A DNA stretch of 41,877 nucleotides from positions 1 through 41,877 of the forward strand of contig PTKX01000001.1 in the NCBI GenBank assembly GCA_002938195.1, read 5' to 3'. This document shows positions 27,048-38,682 of the stretch, piece after piece. The DNA is from Alphaproteobacteria bacterium MarineAlpha5_Bin7 (GTDB lineage: Bacteria; Pseudomonadota; Alphaproteobacteria; HIMB59; GCA-002718135). The notes under the pieces were generated by a model. It was given only the letters and a program-made list of their open reading frames with translations. It did no database searches and was not told where the DNA came from. Every line of letters begins with the position of its first letter. Positions within the stretch are counted from its first letter, which is position 1. Both the position numbers and the translations under genes were made by a program.

Positions 27048-27308
27048 ATGGCTAATCATAAATCAGCAAAAAAACGATCTAGACAGGCACTAAAACGCAA
27101 TCAAGTCAATAGATCATTGATGTCAAAGATAAGAAAAAATATTAATGATTTTAAACAACAAATATTATCTAAGCAAACTACTGAAATACACAAATCTTTT
27201 GCAAAAATTAATTCATCATTAGCAAGGGCGGCCAAAAAAGGGCTAATTAAAAAAGAATATGTGTCCAGAAAGTTATCCTCACTATCAGAACAAATAAATA
27301 AAATTTAA
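27048..27308 (+). CDS. rpsT: 30S ribosomal protein S20
   Basis: This 86-residue, strongly basic, helical protein has the S20 signature: M-A-N-H-K-S-A-K-K-R at the N-terminus, R-Q-A-L-K-R-N-Q-V-N-R-S and A-A-K-K-G-L-I-K-K near the end. It binds 16S rRNA in the 30S body. Position directly before dnaA is standard in alphaproteobacteria. A T-tract follows the stop (27309-27318) without a strong GC hairpin. Confidence 0.95.
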   Translation: MANHKSAKKRSRQALKRNQVNRSLMSKIRKNINDFKQQILSKQTTEIHKSFAKINSSLARAAKKGLIKKEYVSRKLSSLSEQINKI

Positions 27309-27403
27309 TTTTTTTTTTAAAATTTATACTTTTCTTCTTGCTAAAAATCCTTAAAGAGTATTGTCTGTCTAATATATAAAATTGGTGATAATAACTTTGC
27401 GTA

Positions 27404-27438
27404 CTTAGATCTTTGACACAAAGTTTATAATAAAGATC
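27404..27438 (+). promoter_or_regulatory. dnaA promoter with dyad symmetry in the spacer
   Basis: TATAAT (27426-27431) has a weak -35 match CTTAGA (27404-27409) at 16 bases. Within the spacer lies the inverted repeat CTTTG-ACA-CAAAG (27411-27423), and the whole is bracketed by GATCTTT (27408-27414) and AAAGATC (27432-27438). Such dyads around a promoter are typical of a repressor site, or could form alternative hairpins. A strong GGTGGGGGA (27444-27452) precedes the dnaA ATG. I see no cluster of DnaA boxes in the 144-bp gap. Confidence 0.4.
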
Positions 27439-27452
27439 AAATTGGTGGGGGA

Positions 27453-28847
27453 ATGACAAGTTCTTTTGGTGAATTTGACGATAAGATTTGGGCTCGCCTT
27501 AAAAAGGACCTTAAAAAAACTGTTGGAGATACCGCATATAACAATTGGTTAAAACAAATAACTTTTTTATCTATTGAAGAACAAACTATTTCCTTTTCTG
27601 TTCCAACAAAGTTTTTACGAGATTGGGTTGTCAATAACTACGCTGATAAGATTAAAAATCAATGTAAAAAACATGTTGAAAATATAGATGCAATTAAATT
27701 TGTTGTTAAACCATTGGGAGGCAGAGTAGTGCCAGGCACAGCAAGAATAATAAAACAAAATGATAGTCACTGGAAGAATTCTTTAGACATTAGAAATAGT
27801 CAATACCCTTCATCAGATAATGAATTTGGAGCGCCTCTAGATCCAAGATTTACTTTTGACAACTTTGTTGTAGGTAAACCAAATGAATTGGCTTTTGCTG
27901 CTTCTCAAAGGGTAGCTGAGTCAGAAAAAGTTCATTTTAATCCTCTTTTTTTATATGGAGGAGTAGGATTGGGCAAAACTCACTTGATGCATGCTATTGG
28001 ATGGAAGATTAAAGAGCGCAATCCTGAAAGGAAAGTAATTTATCTTTCTGCAGAAAAATTTATGTATCAGTTTGTTAGAGCTTTAAGATATAAAGATACC
28101 TCCGCTTTTAAGGAACAATTTAGATCAATTGATGTTTTAATGATTGATGATGTTCAATTTATTAGCGGCAAGGATAATACGCAGGAAGAATTTTTTCATA
28201 CTTTTAACGCTTTAATAGAACAAAATAGGCAGATAGTAATATCAGCCGATAAATCTCCTTCAGATTTAGATGGAGTACAGGAAAGATTAAAATCAAGATT
28301 AGGATGTGGATTAGTAGCAGATATTCATCCAACAACTTACGAATTAAGATTAGGCATACTAATTGAAAAAGCTCAAAAAAGAGGAGTAGAAATACCTTCT
28401 AAGGTTTTAGAGTTTTTATCACATAGAATCGTTTCAAATGTAAGAGAGATGGAAGGAGCTTTAAATAGACTGGTAGCTCATGCAACTCTTGTTGGAACAT
28501 CAATTACAGTTGAAACTGCACAGAGTGTTTTACAAGATTTGTTAAAGTCTAATAGCAAAAGAATTACAATTGAGGAAATTCAGAAAAAAGTTGCTGAACA
28601 TTTCAATATAAGACTGACCGACATGCACTCGCCTAGAAGATCAAGGTCTGTAGCAAGACCAAGACAAATTGCAATGTATTTAGCTAAGTCAATCACATCC
28701 AGATCTTTACCAGAAATAGGGCGTAAATTTGGAGGGAGAGACCACACTACAGTAATGCATGCAGTAAAAAAGATAGAAGAATTAAAGTTTCAAGATAATA
28801 ATTTTAACGAAGATATAGAACTTTTAAAAAGATTAATAGATTCTTAG
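27453..28847 (+). CDS. dnaA: chromosomal replication initiator protein DnaA
   Basis: This 464-residue AAA+ initiator opens oriC. Domain I covers about 5-85 (W-A-R-L-K-K-D-L, Y-N-N-W-L-K). A linker leads to domain III with Walker A G-G-V-G-L-G-K-T (about 169-176) and Walker B V-L-M-I-D-D-V-Q-F. Domain IV has the DNA-binding helix-turn-helix and the DnaA signature G-G-R-D-H-T-T-V-M-H-A. All motifs are intact. The ATG at 27453 follows a strong purine-rich ribosome-binding site. It heads a dnaA-dnaN-recF-gyrB run. Confidence 0.97.
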   Translation: MTSSFGEFDDKIWARLKKDLKKTVGDTAYNNWLKQITFLSIEEQTISFSVPTKFLRDWVVNNYADKIKNQCKKHVENIDAIKFVVKPLGGRVVPGTARIIKQNDSHWKNSLDIRNSQYPSSDNEFGAPLDPRFTFDNFVVGKPNELAFAASQRVAESEKVHFNPLFLYGGVGLGKTHLMHAIGWKIKERNPERKVIYLSAEKFMYQFVRALRYKDTSAFKEQFRSIDVLMIDDVQFISGKDNTQEEFFHTFNALIEQNRQIVISADKSPSDLDGVQERLKSRLGCGLVADIHPTTYELRLGILIEKAQKRGVEIPSKVLEFLSHRIVSNVREMEGALNRLVAHATLVGTSITVETAQSVLQDLLKSNSKRITIEEIQKKVAEHFNIRLTDMHSPRRSRSVARPRQIAMYLAKSITSRSLPEIGRKFGGRDHTTVMHAVKKIEELKFQDNNFNEDIELLKRLIDS

Positions 28848-28874
28848 TCTTTTTTTCATTATAATTTTCAAATA

Positions 28875-29990
28875 ATGAAAATTTCAGTTGAAAAAAGCAG
28901 TATATTTAAATCACTTTCTTATGTGCAGAGTATTGTTGAGAAGAAGAATACAATTCCAGTTTTATCTAATGTATTAATTCAAGCTAAAGATAATAATTTA
29001 ATTCTATCGGCTACTGATATGGATATATCTATAACAGCTCAATTAAACTGCAATGTTATAGAAGAAGGATTTGTTACTGTTTCAGCTCACACCTTATATG
29101 ACATCATTAGAAAGTTACCTGATGGGAACGAAGTAGAGTTTATTTCAAATGATGGAAAGATATTTTCTATTAGATCGGGAAAATCTAAATTTTCTTTAGG
29201 CTGTCTTCCAAAAGAGGATTTTCCTATTATTGAAGTTGATAAGTTGAAATCAGAAATTTCTATTCAGTCACAAGAATTATTAAAATTAATTGAAAAAACC
29301 CGTTTTGCAATATCAAATGAAGAAACACGTTATTTTTTAAATGGTATATATTTTCATATGAGAGAGTCTGGAGGCAATCAATATATATCAATAGTTGCCA
29401 CTGATGGACATAGACTCGCAAAAATTGATTATGAATCTAATAACAAGCCTGAAGATATACCTGGAGTTATAATACCAAAAAAAACAATTAACGAACTTTG
29501 CAAGTTGTTATCAGATTATAATGGTACAATTAAAATCGATCTTGATCCAAATAAGATTATTTTTTTTATAGATAAATCAGTATTAATTTCTAAATTGATT
29601 GATGGAAACTTCCCTGATTATCAAAGAGTAATCCCAAAGGATAATAAAAATATTATGACTATAAATAGGAATGATTTTTGTATGGCTGTAGATAGAGTTA
29701 GCACAATTACGAATGAAAAGTCACCAGTTATTAAATTTAGATTGCTAAAAGATTTAATGAATATGACTTCTGCAGATTCTGAAAATGGACTTGCTACAGA
29801 AGATATAATCACAGAGTACTCTGGTGAAGAAATAGAGATTGGCTTTAATTCTAAATATATTTTAGAAATGATAAATCATTTAACAGATGAAAAAATAAAA
29901 TTAAGTTTTAATGATTCATCTTCTCCAGTGATAGCTACTGAAGATTCAAATCAAAATTTGATTTATGTTCTAATGCCAATGAGGGTCTAA
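28875..29990 (+). CDS. dnaN: DNA polymerase III beta subunit (sliding clamp)
   Basis: This 371-residue protein has the three-domain clamp fold and normal length. Visible family features are I-P-V-L-S-N-V-L-I near residue 29, a middle motif A-T-D-G-H-R-L-A, and the C-terminal Y-V-L-M-P-M-R-V, matching the clamp's conserved ending. The dimer encircles DNA and tethers polymerase III and repair enzymes, probably including PolA encoded further on. It starts 27 bases after dnaA. Confidence 0.96.
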   Translation: MKISVEKSSIFKSLSYVQSIVEKKNTIPVLSNVLIQAKDNNLILSATDMDISITAQLNCNVIEEGFVTVSAHTLYDIIRKLPDGNEVEFISNDGKIFSIRSGKSKFSLGCLPKEDFPIIEVDKLKSEISIQSQELLKLIEKTRFAISNEETRYFLNGIYFHMRESGGNQYISIVATDGHRLAKIDYESNNKPEDIPGVIIPKKTINELCKLLSDYNGTIKIDLDPNKIIFFIDKSVLISKLIDGNFPDYQRVIPKDNKNIMTINRNDFCMAVDRVSTITNEKSPVIKFRLLKDLMNMTSADSENGLATEDIITEYSGEEIEIGFNSKYILEMINHLTDEKIKLSFNDSSSPVIATEDSNQNLIYVLMPMRV

Positions 29991-29996
29991 TTTTTT

Positions 29997-33592
<3,596 letters not shown>

Positions 33593-33607
33593 TCTTATTT
33601 AGATATT

Positions 33608-34870
33608 ATGTCTGACATTGCAAAGTTGTTCTCAAATAATATACTACTTAGCAATCTTATATATATTAGATGGATAGCTATTACTGGGCAGTTTTTTGCG
33701 GTATTAATAGTTTATTACTACTTTAATATTAAAATACCCTTAATTTTATGTATTTCGGCGATTTTAGTTTCTATTATAGTTAATCTGTTAAGCATCTATC
33801 AAAAAAAAATAAATAATTATTTATCAGATAAAGAAGCATTTTATTTTTTATTGTTTGATACATTCCAGTTAGCTATACTTCTATATTTGACGGGTGGAAT
33901 TTATAATCCATTTTTATTACTTTTAATAGCTCCAATTATTATTTCAGCTTCATATTTAAAAATAATTTATTCAGTTTTATTATCATTTTTATCTATCATC
34001 ATTGTTATTTTATTAAATTTTTATTATATTAAAATTAATTGGCTAGATGAATTTACAGTTCCAGGTTTATATACATTTGGATTAGTTTTATCATTAATTA
34101 TTTCTTTAATTTTTATAGCTGTATATGTTTATATATTTGCTGATTCTTCTCGAGGAATTTCAGAAGCATTAAACGAAACAAAAATAGCTTTATCAAATCA
34201 AAAAAAAATATCAGAAATTGGTTCATTAAGTGCAGCTGCTGTTCATGAATTAAGTACGCCATTAAATACTATTTTTTTAGTCTTAGATGATTTGAAGAAT
34301 AATAAAATTTTTATAGAAAATATTGAAATTAAAAAAGAAGTTGAATTAATAAAATCTCAAGCAGAAAGATGTAAAGAGATTTTATTCAAGTTATCACAAA
34401 ATCCACAAAATTTAAAAGATAGTTTTTTTGATAAAATCACACTATCAAATTTAATAAAAATAAATTTTGATAAATTTAATAGACGTAATATAGAATTAAA
34501 TATTAATCTAGTTACTAATAAAAAGGAACCAACAATAATTTATAAAGATGAATTAATGTATGGTGTAGGCAATATTATTCAAAATGCTGTTCAACATTGC
34601 AAAAACAATATATTGGTTAATATTTCTTGGGATAATAAAAATATTAAAATCAATATAATTGATGATGGACCAGGCTTTTCCAAAGAAATCCTAGATAATA
34701 TAGGCAATCCCTACATTTCATCGAATAAAAAAAATGGTATGGGTTTAGGAATTTTCATTGCAAAAAATTTAATAGAAAATATTGGTGGCAAGATTATTAT
34801 TAAAAATAATGAGAATTTCAAGGGATCAAATATTGAAATAATGTTAAATACAGATAATTTATTAGCATGA
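33608..34870 (+). CDS. regB: RegB/PrrB-type redox sensor histidine kinase
   Basis: This 420-residue sensor has six predicted membrane segments (about 15-180). The quinone-binding heptad G-G-I-Y-N-P-F (96-102) lies between segments 3 and 4, as in RegB. The H-box A-A-A-V-H-E-L-S-T-P-L-N-T carries phospho-acceptor His213. The redox-sensing cysteine of RegB is matched by Cys255 in Q-A-E-R-C-K-E-I-L. N-box (I-Q-N-A-V-Q-H) and glycine boxes (D-D-G-P-G-F, G-M-G-L-G-I-F) complete the kinase. It likely senses the quinone-pool redox state and phosphorylates the adjacent RegA. It starts 15 bases after gyrB and overlaps regA by four bases (ATGA). Confidence 0.92.
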   Translation: MSDIAKLFSNNILLSNLIYIRWIAITGQFFAVLIVYYYFNIKIPLILCISAILVSIIVNLLSIYQKKINNYLSDKEAFYFLLFDTFQLAILLYLTGGIYNPFLLLLIAPIIISASYLKIIYSVLLSFLSIIIVILLNFYYIKINWLDEFTVPGLYTFGLVLSLIISLIFIAVYVYIFADSSRGISEALNETKIALSNQKKISEIGSLSAAAVHELSTPLNTIFLVLDDLKNNKIFIENIEIKKEVELIKSQAERCKEILFKLSQNPQNLKDSFFDKITLSNLIKINFDKFNRRNIELNINLVTNKKEPTIIYKDELMYGVGNIIQNAVQHCKNNILVNISWDNKNIKINIIDDGPGFSKEILDNIGNPYISSNKKNGMGLGIFIAKNLIENIGGKIIIKNNENFKGSNIEIMLNTDNLLA

Positions 34871-35394
34871 AAAATGAATTAATTATTATAGATGATGACC
34901 TTCCTTTCAGAAGTAGACTGTCTACCTCAATGGAAAAAAAAGGATTTAATGTTGAATCATTTGGGGATTTTAAAAAATCTTTTTTAAGAATTAATGAAAA
35001 AAAATTTGATTTTGCAATAGTTGATATGAGATTAGAGGATGGTTCTGGTTTAGAATTGATAAAGCATATAAAAGAAAAAAACCCTAATACACGATCATTA
35101 TTACTTACTGGATATGGAAATATAGCAACTGCAGTAGCTGCTATTAAAACAGGAGCAATAGATTATTTGCCAAAACCTGCTGATATTGATCAAATTTATC
35201 ACGCTCTAATATCTTCAAAGGATACTTTGCCACCTCCACCAGATAATCCTATGACCGCGGATAGGATAAGGTGGGAACATATACAAAGAGTTTTTATACA
35301 ATGTAATCGTAACGTATCAGAAACAGCAAGAAGACTTAGAATGCATAGAAGAACTTTGCAAAGAATTCTTAATAAACATGCCCCAAAGGAATAA
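34867..35394 (+). CDS. regA: RegA/PrrA/ActR-type response regulator
   Basis: This 175-residue regulator has a receiver domain (1-120) with acidic pocket I-D-D-D, phospho-acceptor Asp53 (A-I-V-D-M-R-L) and the T/K sites L-T-G-Y and L-P-K-P. A proline-rich hinge (P-P-P-P-D-N-P-M) links it to a Fis-type helix-turn-helix (about 132-172) with V-S-E-T-A-R-R-L-R-M-H-R-R-T-L-Q-R-I-L-N. That helix is nearly invariant in RegA proteins. In known alphaproteobacteria this system controls respiration, carbon fixation and other redox pathways; the target set here is unknown. The usual senC/scoP neighbour is absent. Confidence 0.95.
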   Translation: MKNELIIIDDDLPFRSRLSTSMEKKGFNVESFGDFKKSFLRINEKKFDFAIVDMRLEDGSGLELIKHIKEKNPNTRSLLLTGYGNIATAVAAIKTGAIDYLPKPADIDQIYHALISSKDTLPPPPDNPMTADRIRWEHIQRVFIQCNRNVSETARRLRMHRRTLQRILNKHAPKE

Positions 35395-35397
35395 AGT

Positions 35398-36420
35398 TTG
35401 AAACTTTCTATTTTAATACCTGTATATAACGAGTTGAGATATATTAATTTATTAACAGATAAGTTATTTCATTCATTTAAAAATGAAGATGTTGAATATA
35501 TATTTATTAATGATGGTTCTACGGATGGATCAAAAGAATGGCTTGAAAATTTTTCAAAAAAAAACCAAAATAAAAATATTACCTTTATTAATTTTGATAA
35601 AAATCAAGGAAAAGGAATGGCTTTAAGAGAAGGTTTAAAAGCATCTATTGGTGATTATATTTTATTTCAAGATTCAGACTTAGAACTTGACCCTCAAGAT
35701 TCTTACGAAATGTACAAGATTATTAAAAATGATTCAAAAATTGATTGTTTATTTGGAACACGGTATTTGTCAGGCAAAATTAAAAAAAATAATAATTTTA
35801 TTAATGAGATTGTAGGCAGAGTTAACTCTATAATCTTTAATTTTCTTTTCCATCAATCTGTTAGTGATGTTCATTGTGGTACAAAAATTATTTCAAAAAA
35901 TGTAAAAAATAAAATTAATTTATCAATCAATGATTTTGGTTTTGAAATCGATTTGGCAACACAAATTGTAAAAAATAATTTTGATATTTTTGAATACGGC
36001 ATCTCTTATTTTGCCAGAACTGTTGATGAAGGAAAAAAAATAACATGGATAGATGGATTTAAAAGTCATTATTATTTATTTAAAACAAGATTTATTGATA
36101 ATAGCATTTCAACACAATTTTCTATTTTTTATAGCGTTTCATACATGCTTTATATTGGATCATTTTTTGGCTTAGGTTTAGGCAAGCTATTGATGATGAT
36201 ATTGACATTAATAGTAGGCCTTTTCATTGGTTTGCATAGAAAAATTGCCTCGTCTTCAATTATTTATCTAATGTGCTTTATAGGAAGTCTATTTAGTAAA
36301 GGTAATGGTAAAATATATACTGTATTATTGGGCTTTATTATTGGTATATATTTATCAAAAAAATTTGGTGAAATTGTAAAGGGCAATACAAAAAACAGAT
36401 TTATCAATTTTTTTGTTTAA
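35398..36420 (+). CDS. family 2 glycosyltransferase, dolichyl-phosphate mannose synthase-like, with C-terminal membrane segments
   Basis: This is a 340-residue protein. A GT2 domain (1-215) starts L-S-I-L-I-P-V-Y-N-E and has I-N-D-G-S-T-D-G-S, the G-K-G-M-A-L-R-E-G loop and the metal-binding Q-D-S-D-L-E. V-S-D-V-H-C-G-T-K is typical of the DPM1-like subgroup. About three or four membrane segments follow (245-330). Members transfer a sugar from a nucleotide donor to a polyprenyl phosphate or decorate lipid-linked glycans. The start is TTG at 35398, three bases after regA. Its last 17 bases overlap the convergent O-antigen ligase gene. Acceptor and sugar are not predictable. Confidence 0.85.
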   Translation: MKLSILIPVYNELRYINLLTDKLFHSFKNEDVEYIFINDGSTDGSKEWLENFSKKNQNKNITFINFDKNQGKGMALREGLKASIGDYILFQDSDLELDPQDSYEMYKIIKNDSKIDCLFGTRYLSGKIKKNNNFINEIVGRVNSIIFNFLFHQSVSDVHCGTKIISKNVKNKINLSINDFGFEIDLATQIVKNNFDIFEYGISYFARTVDEGKKITWIDGFKSHYYLFKTRFIDNSISTQFSIFYSVSYMLYIGSFFGLGLGKLLMMILTLIVGLFIGLHRKIASSSIIYLMCFIGSLFSKGNGKIYTVLLGFIIGIYLSKKFGEIVKGNTKNRFINFFV

Positions 36421-37723
36421 TTTTACTTAAAGATAAACACAAACCTATAATAAAAAATGTCATAATTCCATTCCAATTTTTAAGTAAACTTCCAGTAGAC
36501 ATAATTGGCCAAAAAAGAATCACAATTACTGCTATAGATAAAATTGAATAATTATTTGAGGATTTTCTTATAATAAAATTAACAACAAAATATAAATACA
36601 AGATGAATAGCAAAAAACCAAAAACACCAGTTTCCACCAACCATTGTAAATAGTAGTTATGTGGATGTGTGGTACAATTATAATTTGTCATTGTATTTTT
36701 ATAACGATCATCATTTTTGCATAAATATGTGAAATTATTTAAACCAATGCCTTGAAGCTTGTGGTCATTAAACATTTTTAAGCTTAAAATATAAATTTGC
36801 CCATATGCAGATTGATCAAAATTTTTTAAAACTTCAAAAAAAGTAGGTTGTAAATTTAATATTTTTTTGCACATTCCCTGACTATCATTGCATTTATACT
36901 CTTTTTCAATTTTTAATCCAAGATGGTGGGGAGTAGATTCTAATATTTTATAATCATTATAAAACGGATAAGTTTTGTAAATAAATAAATTAGCTAATAG
37001 AATTGACAACAAGGAAAAAAAGAAAATCATTCTTTTATGTCGATAAAAGATAACTAATAAAAATATACCCAATAAAAATGTTAAAAAAGACATTCTTTCT
37101 CCGGATATAAAAGTCACAATACCAATTAAAGTTAAATAAATAATCATAATCATATTTTGAGTCTTAATATTTTGAAATTTATTAAAAATAAATATAATAC
37201 CTATTAAGCCTAATTTCGAAACAAAAGCTCCTGGCACCAATTCATTATAGAATGGACCAGTTAATCTTCCATACCAATTTGGGGTAAAACCAAATATATC
37301 TTTACCAAAGCCATATTCAGGATCGTAATTTAAAAATTGATAAATTGAATCGATACAAACAAAAATTACACTAAAAAAAATTATATTAATTAAAATATTA
37401 AGTAAGTTTTTATTCTCTAGTATTAATAGGTATAAAATAATAGGAAAAATTAAAAATCTTATAAATATTAAAGAATCTCTATAGGCTAAAGAAAGATTTT
37501 CTGCAAAAACACTAATAAATAATAAAAAAAACCAAAATATAAATGAAAATTTAAATAAATTATAATAAATTAATTTATTAATTTCATTTTTCATAAAAAA
37601 ATAAATTATAAAAAAAATACTAGAAAATGTTACTGTTAAGTCAGGTATAGCAGGACCAGTTATTAGAGTTATTGGCAATATTATTATAAGAAAAATAAAA
37701 AAATAACTAATTTTATTTATCAT
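36404..37723 (-). CDS. O-antigen ligase / polymerase family membrane protein (Wzy_C)
   Basis: This 439-residue protein has about ten to eleven hydrophobic segments and one large soluble loop (about 245-345). The family motifs are the basic S-G-E-R-M-S-F (around Arg210) and the T-H-P-H-N-Y-Y-L-Q-W-L-V-E-T-G-V-F-G segment (about 349-366), whose His is essential in WaaL-type ligases. It probably joins or polymerises lipid-linked glycans on the periplasmic side of the inner membrane. Ligase and polymerase cannot be told apart from sequence alone. Its start overlaps the end of the ABC ATPase gene by 11 bases, so the two are coupled. Confidence 0.82.
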   Translation of the reverse strand: MINKISYFFIFLIIILPITLITGPAIPDLTVTFSSIFFIIYFFMKNEINKLIYYNLFKFSFIFWFFLLFISVFAENLSLAYRDSLIFIRFLIFPIILYLLILENKNLLNILINIIFFSVIFVCIDSIYQFLNYDPEYGFGKDIFGFTPNWYGRLTGPFYNELVPGAFVSKLGLIGIIFIFNKFQNIKTQNMIMIIYLTLIGIVTFISGERMSFLTFLLGIFLLVIFYRHKRMIFFFSLLSILLANLFIYKTYPFYNDYKILESTPHHLGLKIEKEYKCNDSQGMCKKILNLQPTFFEVLKNFDQSAYGQIYILSLKMFNDHKLQGIGLNNFTYLCKNDDRYKNTMTNYNCTTHPHNYYLQWLVETGVFGFLLFILYLYFVVNFIIRKSSNNYSILSIAVIVILFWPIMSTGSLLKNWNGIMTFFIIGLCLSLSKIKQKN

Positions 37724-38648
37724 TGTTTTTTATAAGGTTAATAAAAACATCTTCCAAATCACTTTCATAAGTATTTATTTCATTAAAATTCACTTTATTA
37801 TTATTTAATATTTGTATTATTTCTTTAAGTTGTGTCATTTTTTTATCATAATTTACCAGCAATTTGTTATCAACTAATTCTGGATTAAACTTATTTAAAG
37901 CTGAAGGAATTTGAAAATTATCTTCTAATATAAAGCTTACAGTTTTTTTACCAATTAAATTCAGCAAGTTCTTTTTAGTATCACTTCTTATTATTTTTCC
38001 ATTATTAATAATTGTTATATGGTCACAAAGATTTTCAGCTTCTTCTAAATAATGTGTAGTAAGACATATAGTAGTACCCATTGAATTAAGATTTTTTATA
38101 TAATTCCATAAATTTTTTCTTAATTCTACATCAACTCCAGCCGTAGGTTCATCTAAAATAATAATTTCTGGATTATGAACAAGAGCTTTCGCAACCAGCA
38201 ATCTTCTTCTCATTCCTCCTGATAAAGTTCTAGCGTAAGCATTTTTTTGATCTAATAAACCTACATTTTTCAATATTTCTTCACTTTTTCTATTTTTTTT
38301 TTTAACTCCATATAATCCTGCTTGAAGCTCTAATAATTCTATTGGTGTAAAAAAAGGATCCATATTTAATTCTTGAGGAACAATACCAATTTTTTTTTTA
38401 CATTCTTTAATACTCTTATCTATGTCTACTCCACAAATTTTTATTTTACCTGAATCTTTTTTTACTAAACCTCCTAATATATTAATAAATGTTGATTTAC
38501 CTGCTCCATTAGGACCCAATAAACCATAAATTGAACCTTTGGGGATTTTAAGATTAAAATCAATTAAAGCTTTTATTTCTATTTTATTATTTTTATTATA
38601 AGTTTTATTTAAATTATAAGATTCTATAGAATAATTAAAATGAGACAT
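37713..38648 (-). CDS. ABC transporter ATP-binding protein (ABC-2 / DrrA-YadG type)
   Basis: This 311-residue ATPase has Walker A G-P-N-G-A-G-K-S (45-52), the ABC signature L-S-G-G-M (142-146), Walker B I-I-I-L-D-E-P (Asp166, Glu167) and the switch His in L-T-T-H-Y. The C-terminal 80 residues resemble the extra domain of drug/lipid exporters of the DrrA and YadG groups, ending E-S-D-L-E-D-V-F. No permease gene is adjacent: downstream lies the O-antigen ligase-like gene and upstream the divergent polA. The partner is presumably encoded elsewhere. The substrate is unknown. Confidence 0.85.
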   Translation of the reverse strand: MSHFNYSIESYNLNKTYNKNNKIEIKALIDFNLKIPKGSIYGLLGPNGAGKSTFINILGGLVKKDSGKIKICGVDIDKSIKECKKKIGIVPQELNMDPFFTPIELLELQAGLYGVKKKNRKSEEILKNVGLLDQKNAYARTLSGGMRRRLLVAKALVHNPEIIILDEPTAGVDVELRKNLWNYIKNLNSMGTTICLTTHYLEEAENLCDHITIINNGKIIRSDTKKNLLNLIGKKTVSFILEDNFQIPSALNKFNPELVDNKLLVNYDKKMTQLKEIIQILNNNKVNFNEINTYESDLEDVFINLIKNNDK

Positions 38649-38662
38649 GAAATAAAAAACAA

Positions 38663-38672
38663 ACTATATACT
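38663..38672. promoter_or_regulatory. overlapping divergent -10 elements of polA and the ABC gene
   Basis: In the 34-bp gap, ACTATATACT contains TATACT on the plus strand (38667-38672, toward polA) and TATAGT on the minus strand (38668-38663, toward the ABC gene). Both would give very short leaders. Clear -35 boxes are not seen. If both are real, the two polymerases compete for the same ten bases. Confidence 0.3.
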
Positions 38673-38682
38673 TTTTAACACT

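Noticed and set aside
27413-27418. TTGACA as the -35 of dnaA
   Set aside because: The only good -10 (TATAAT) lies seven bases downstream, too close, and nothing suitable lies 16-18 bases away. It is better read as part of the dyad.
27309-27452. Possible replication origin next to dnaA
   Set aside because: The gap is only 144 bp and contains no cluster of TTATNCACA-type boxes. In alphaproteobacteria the origin is often elsewhere.
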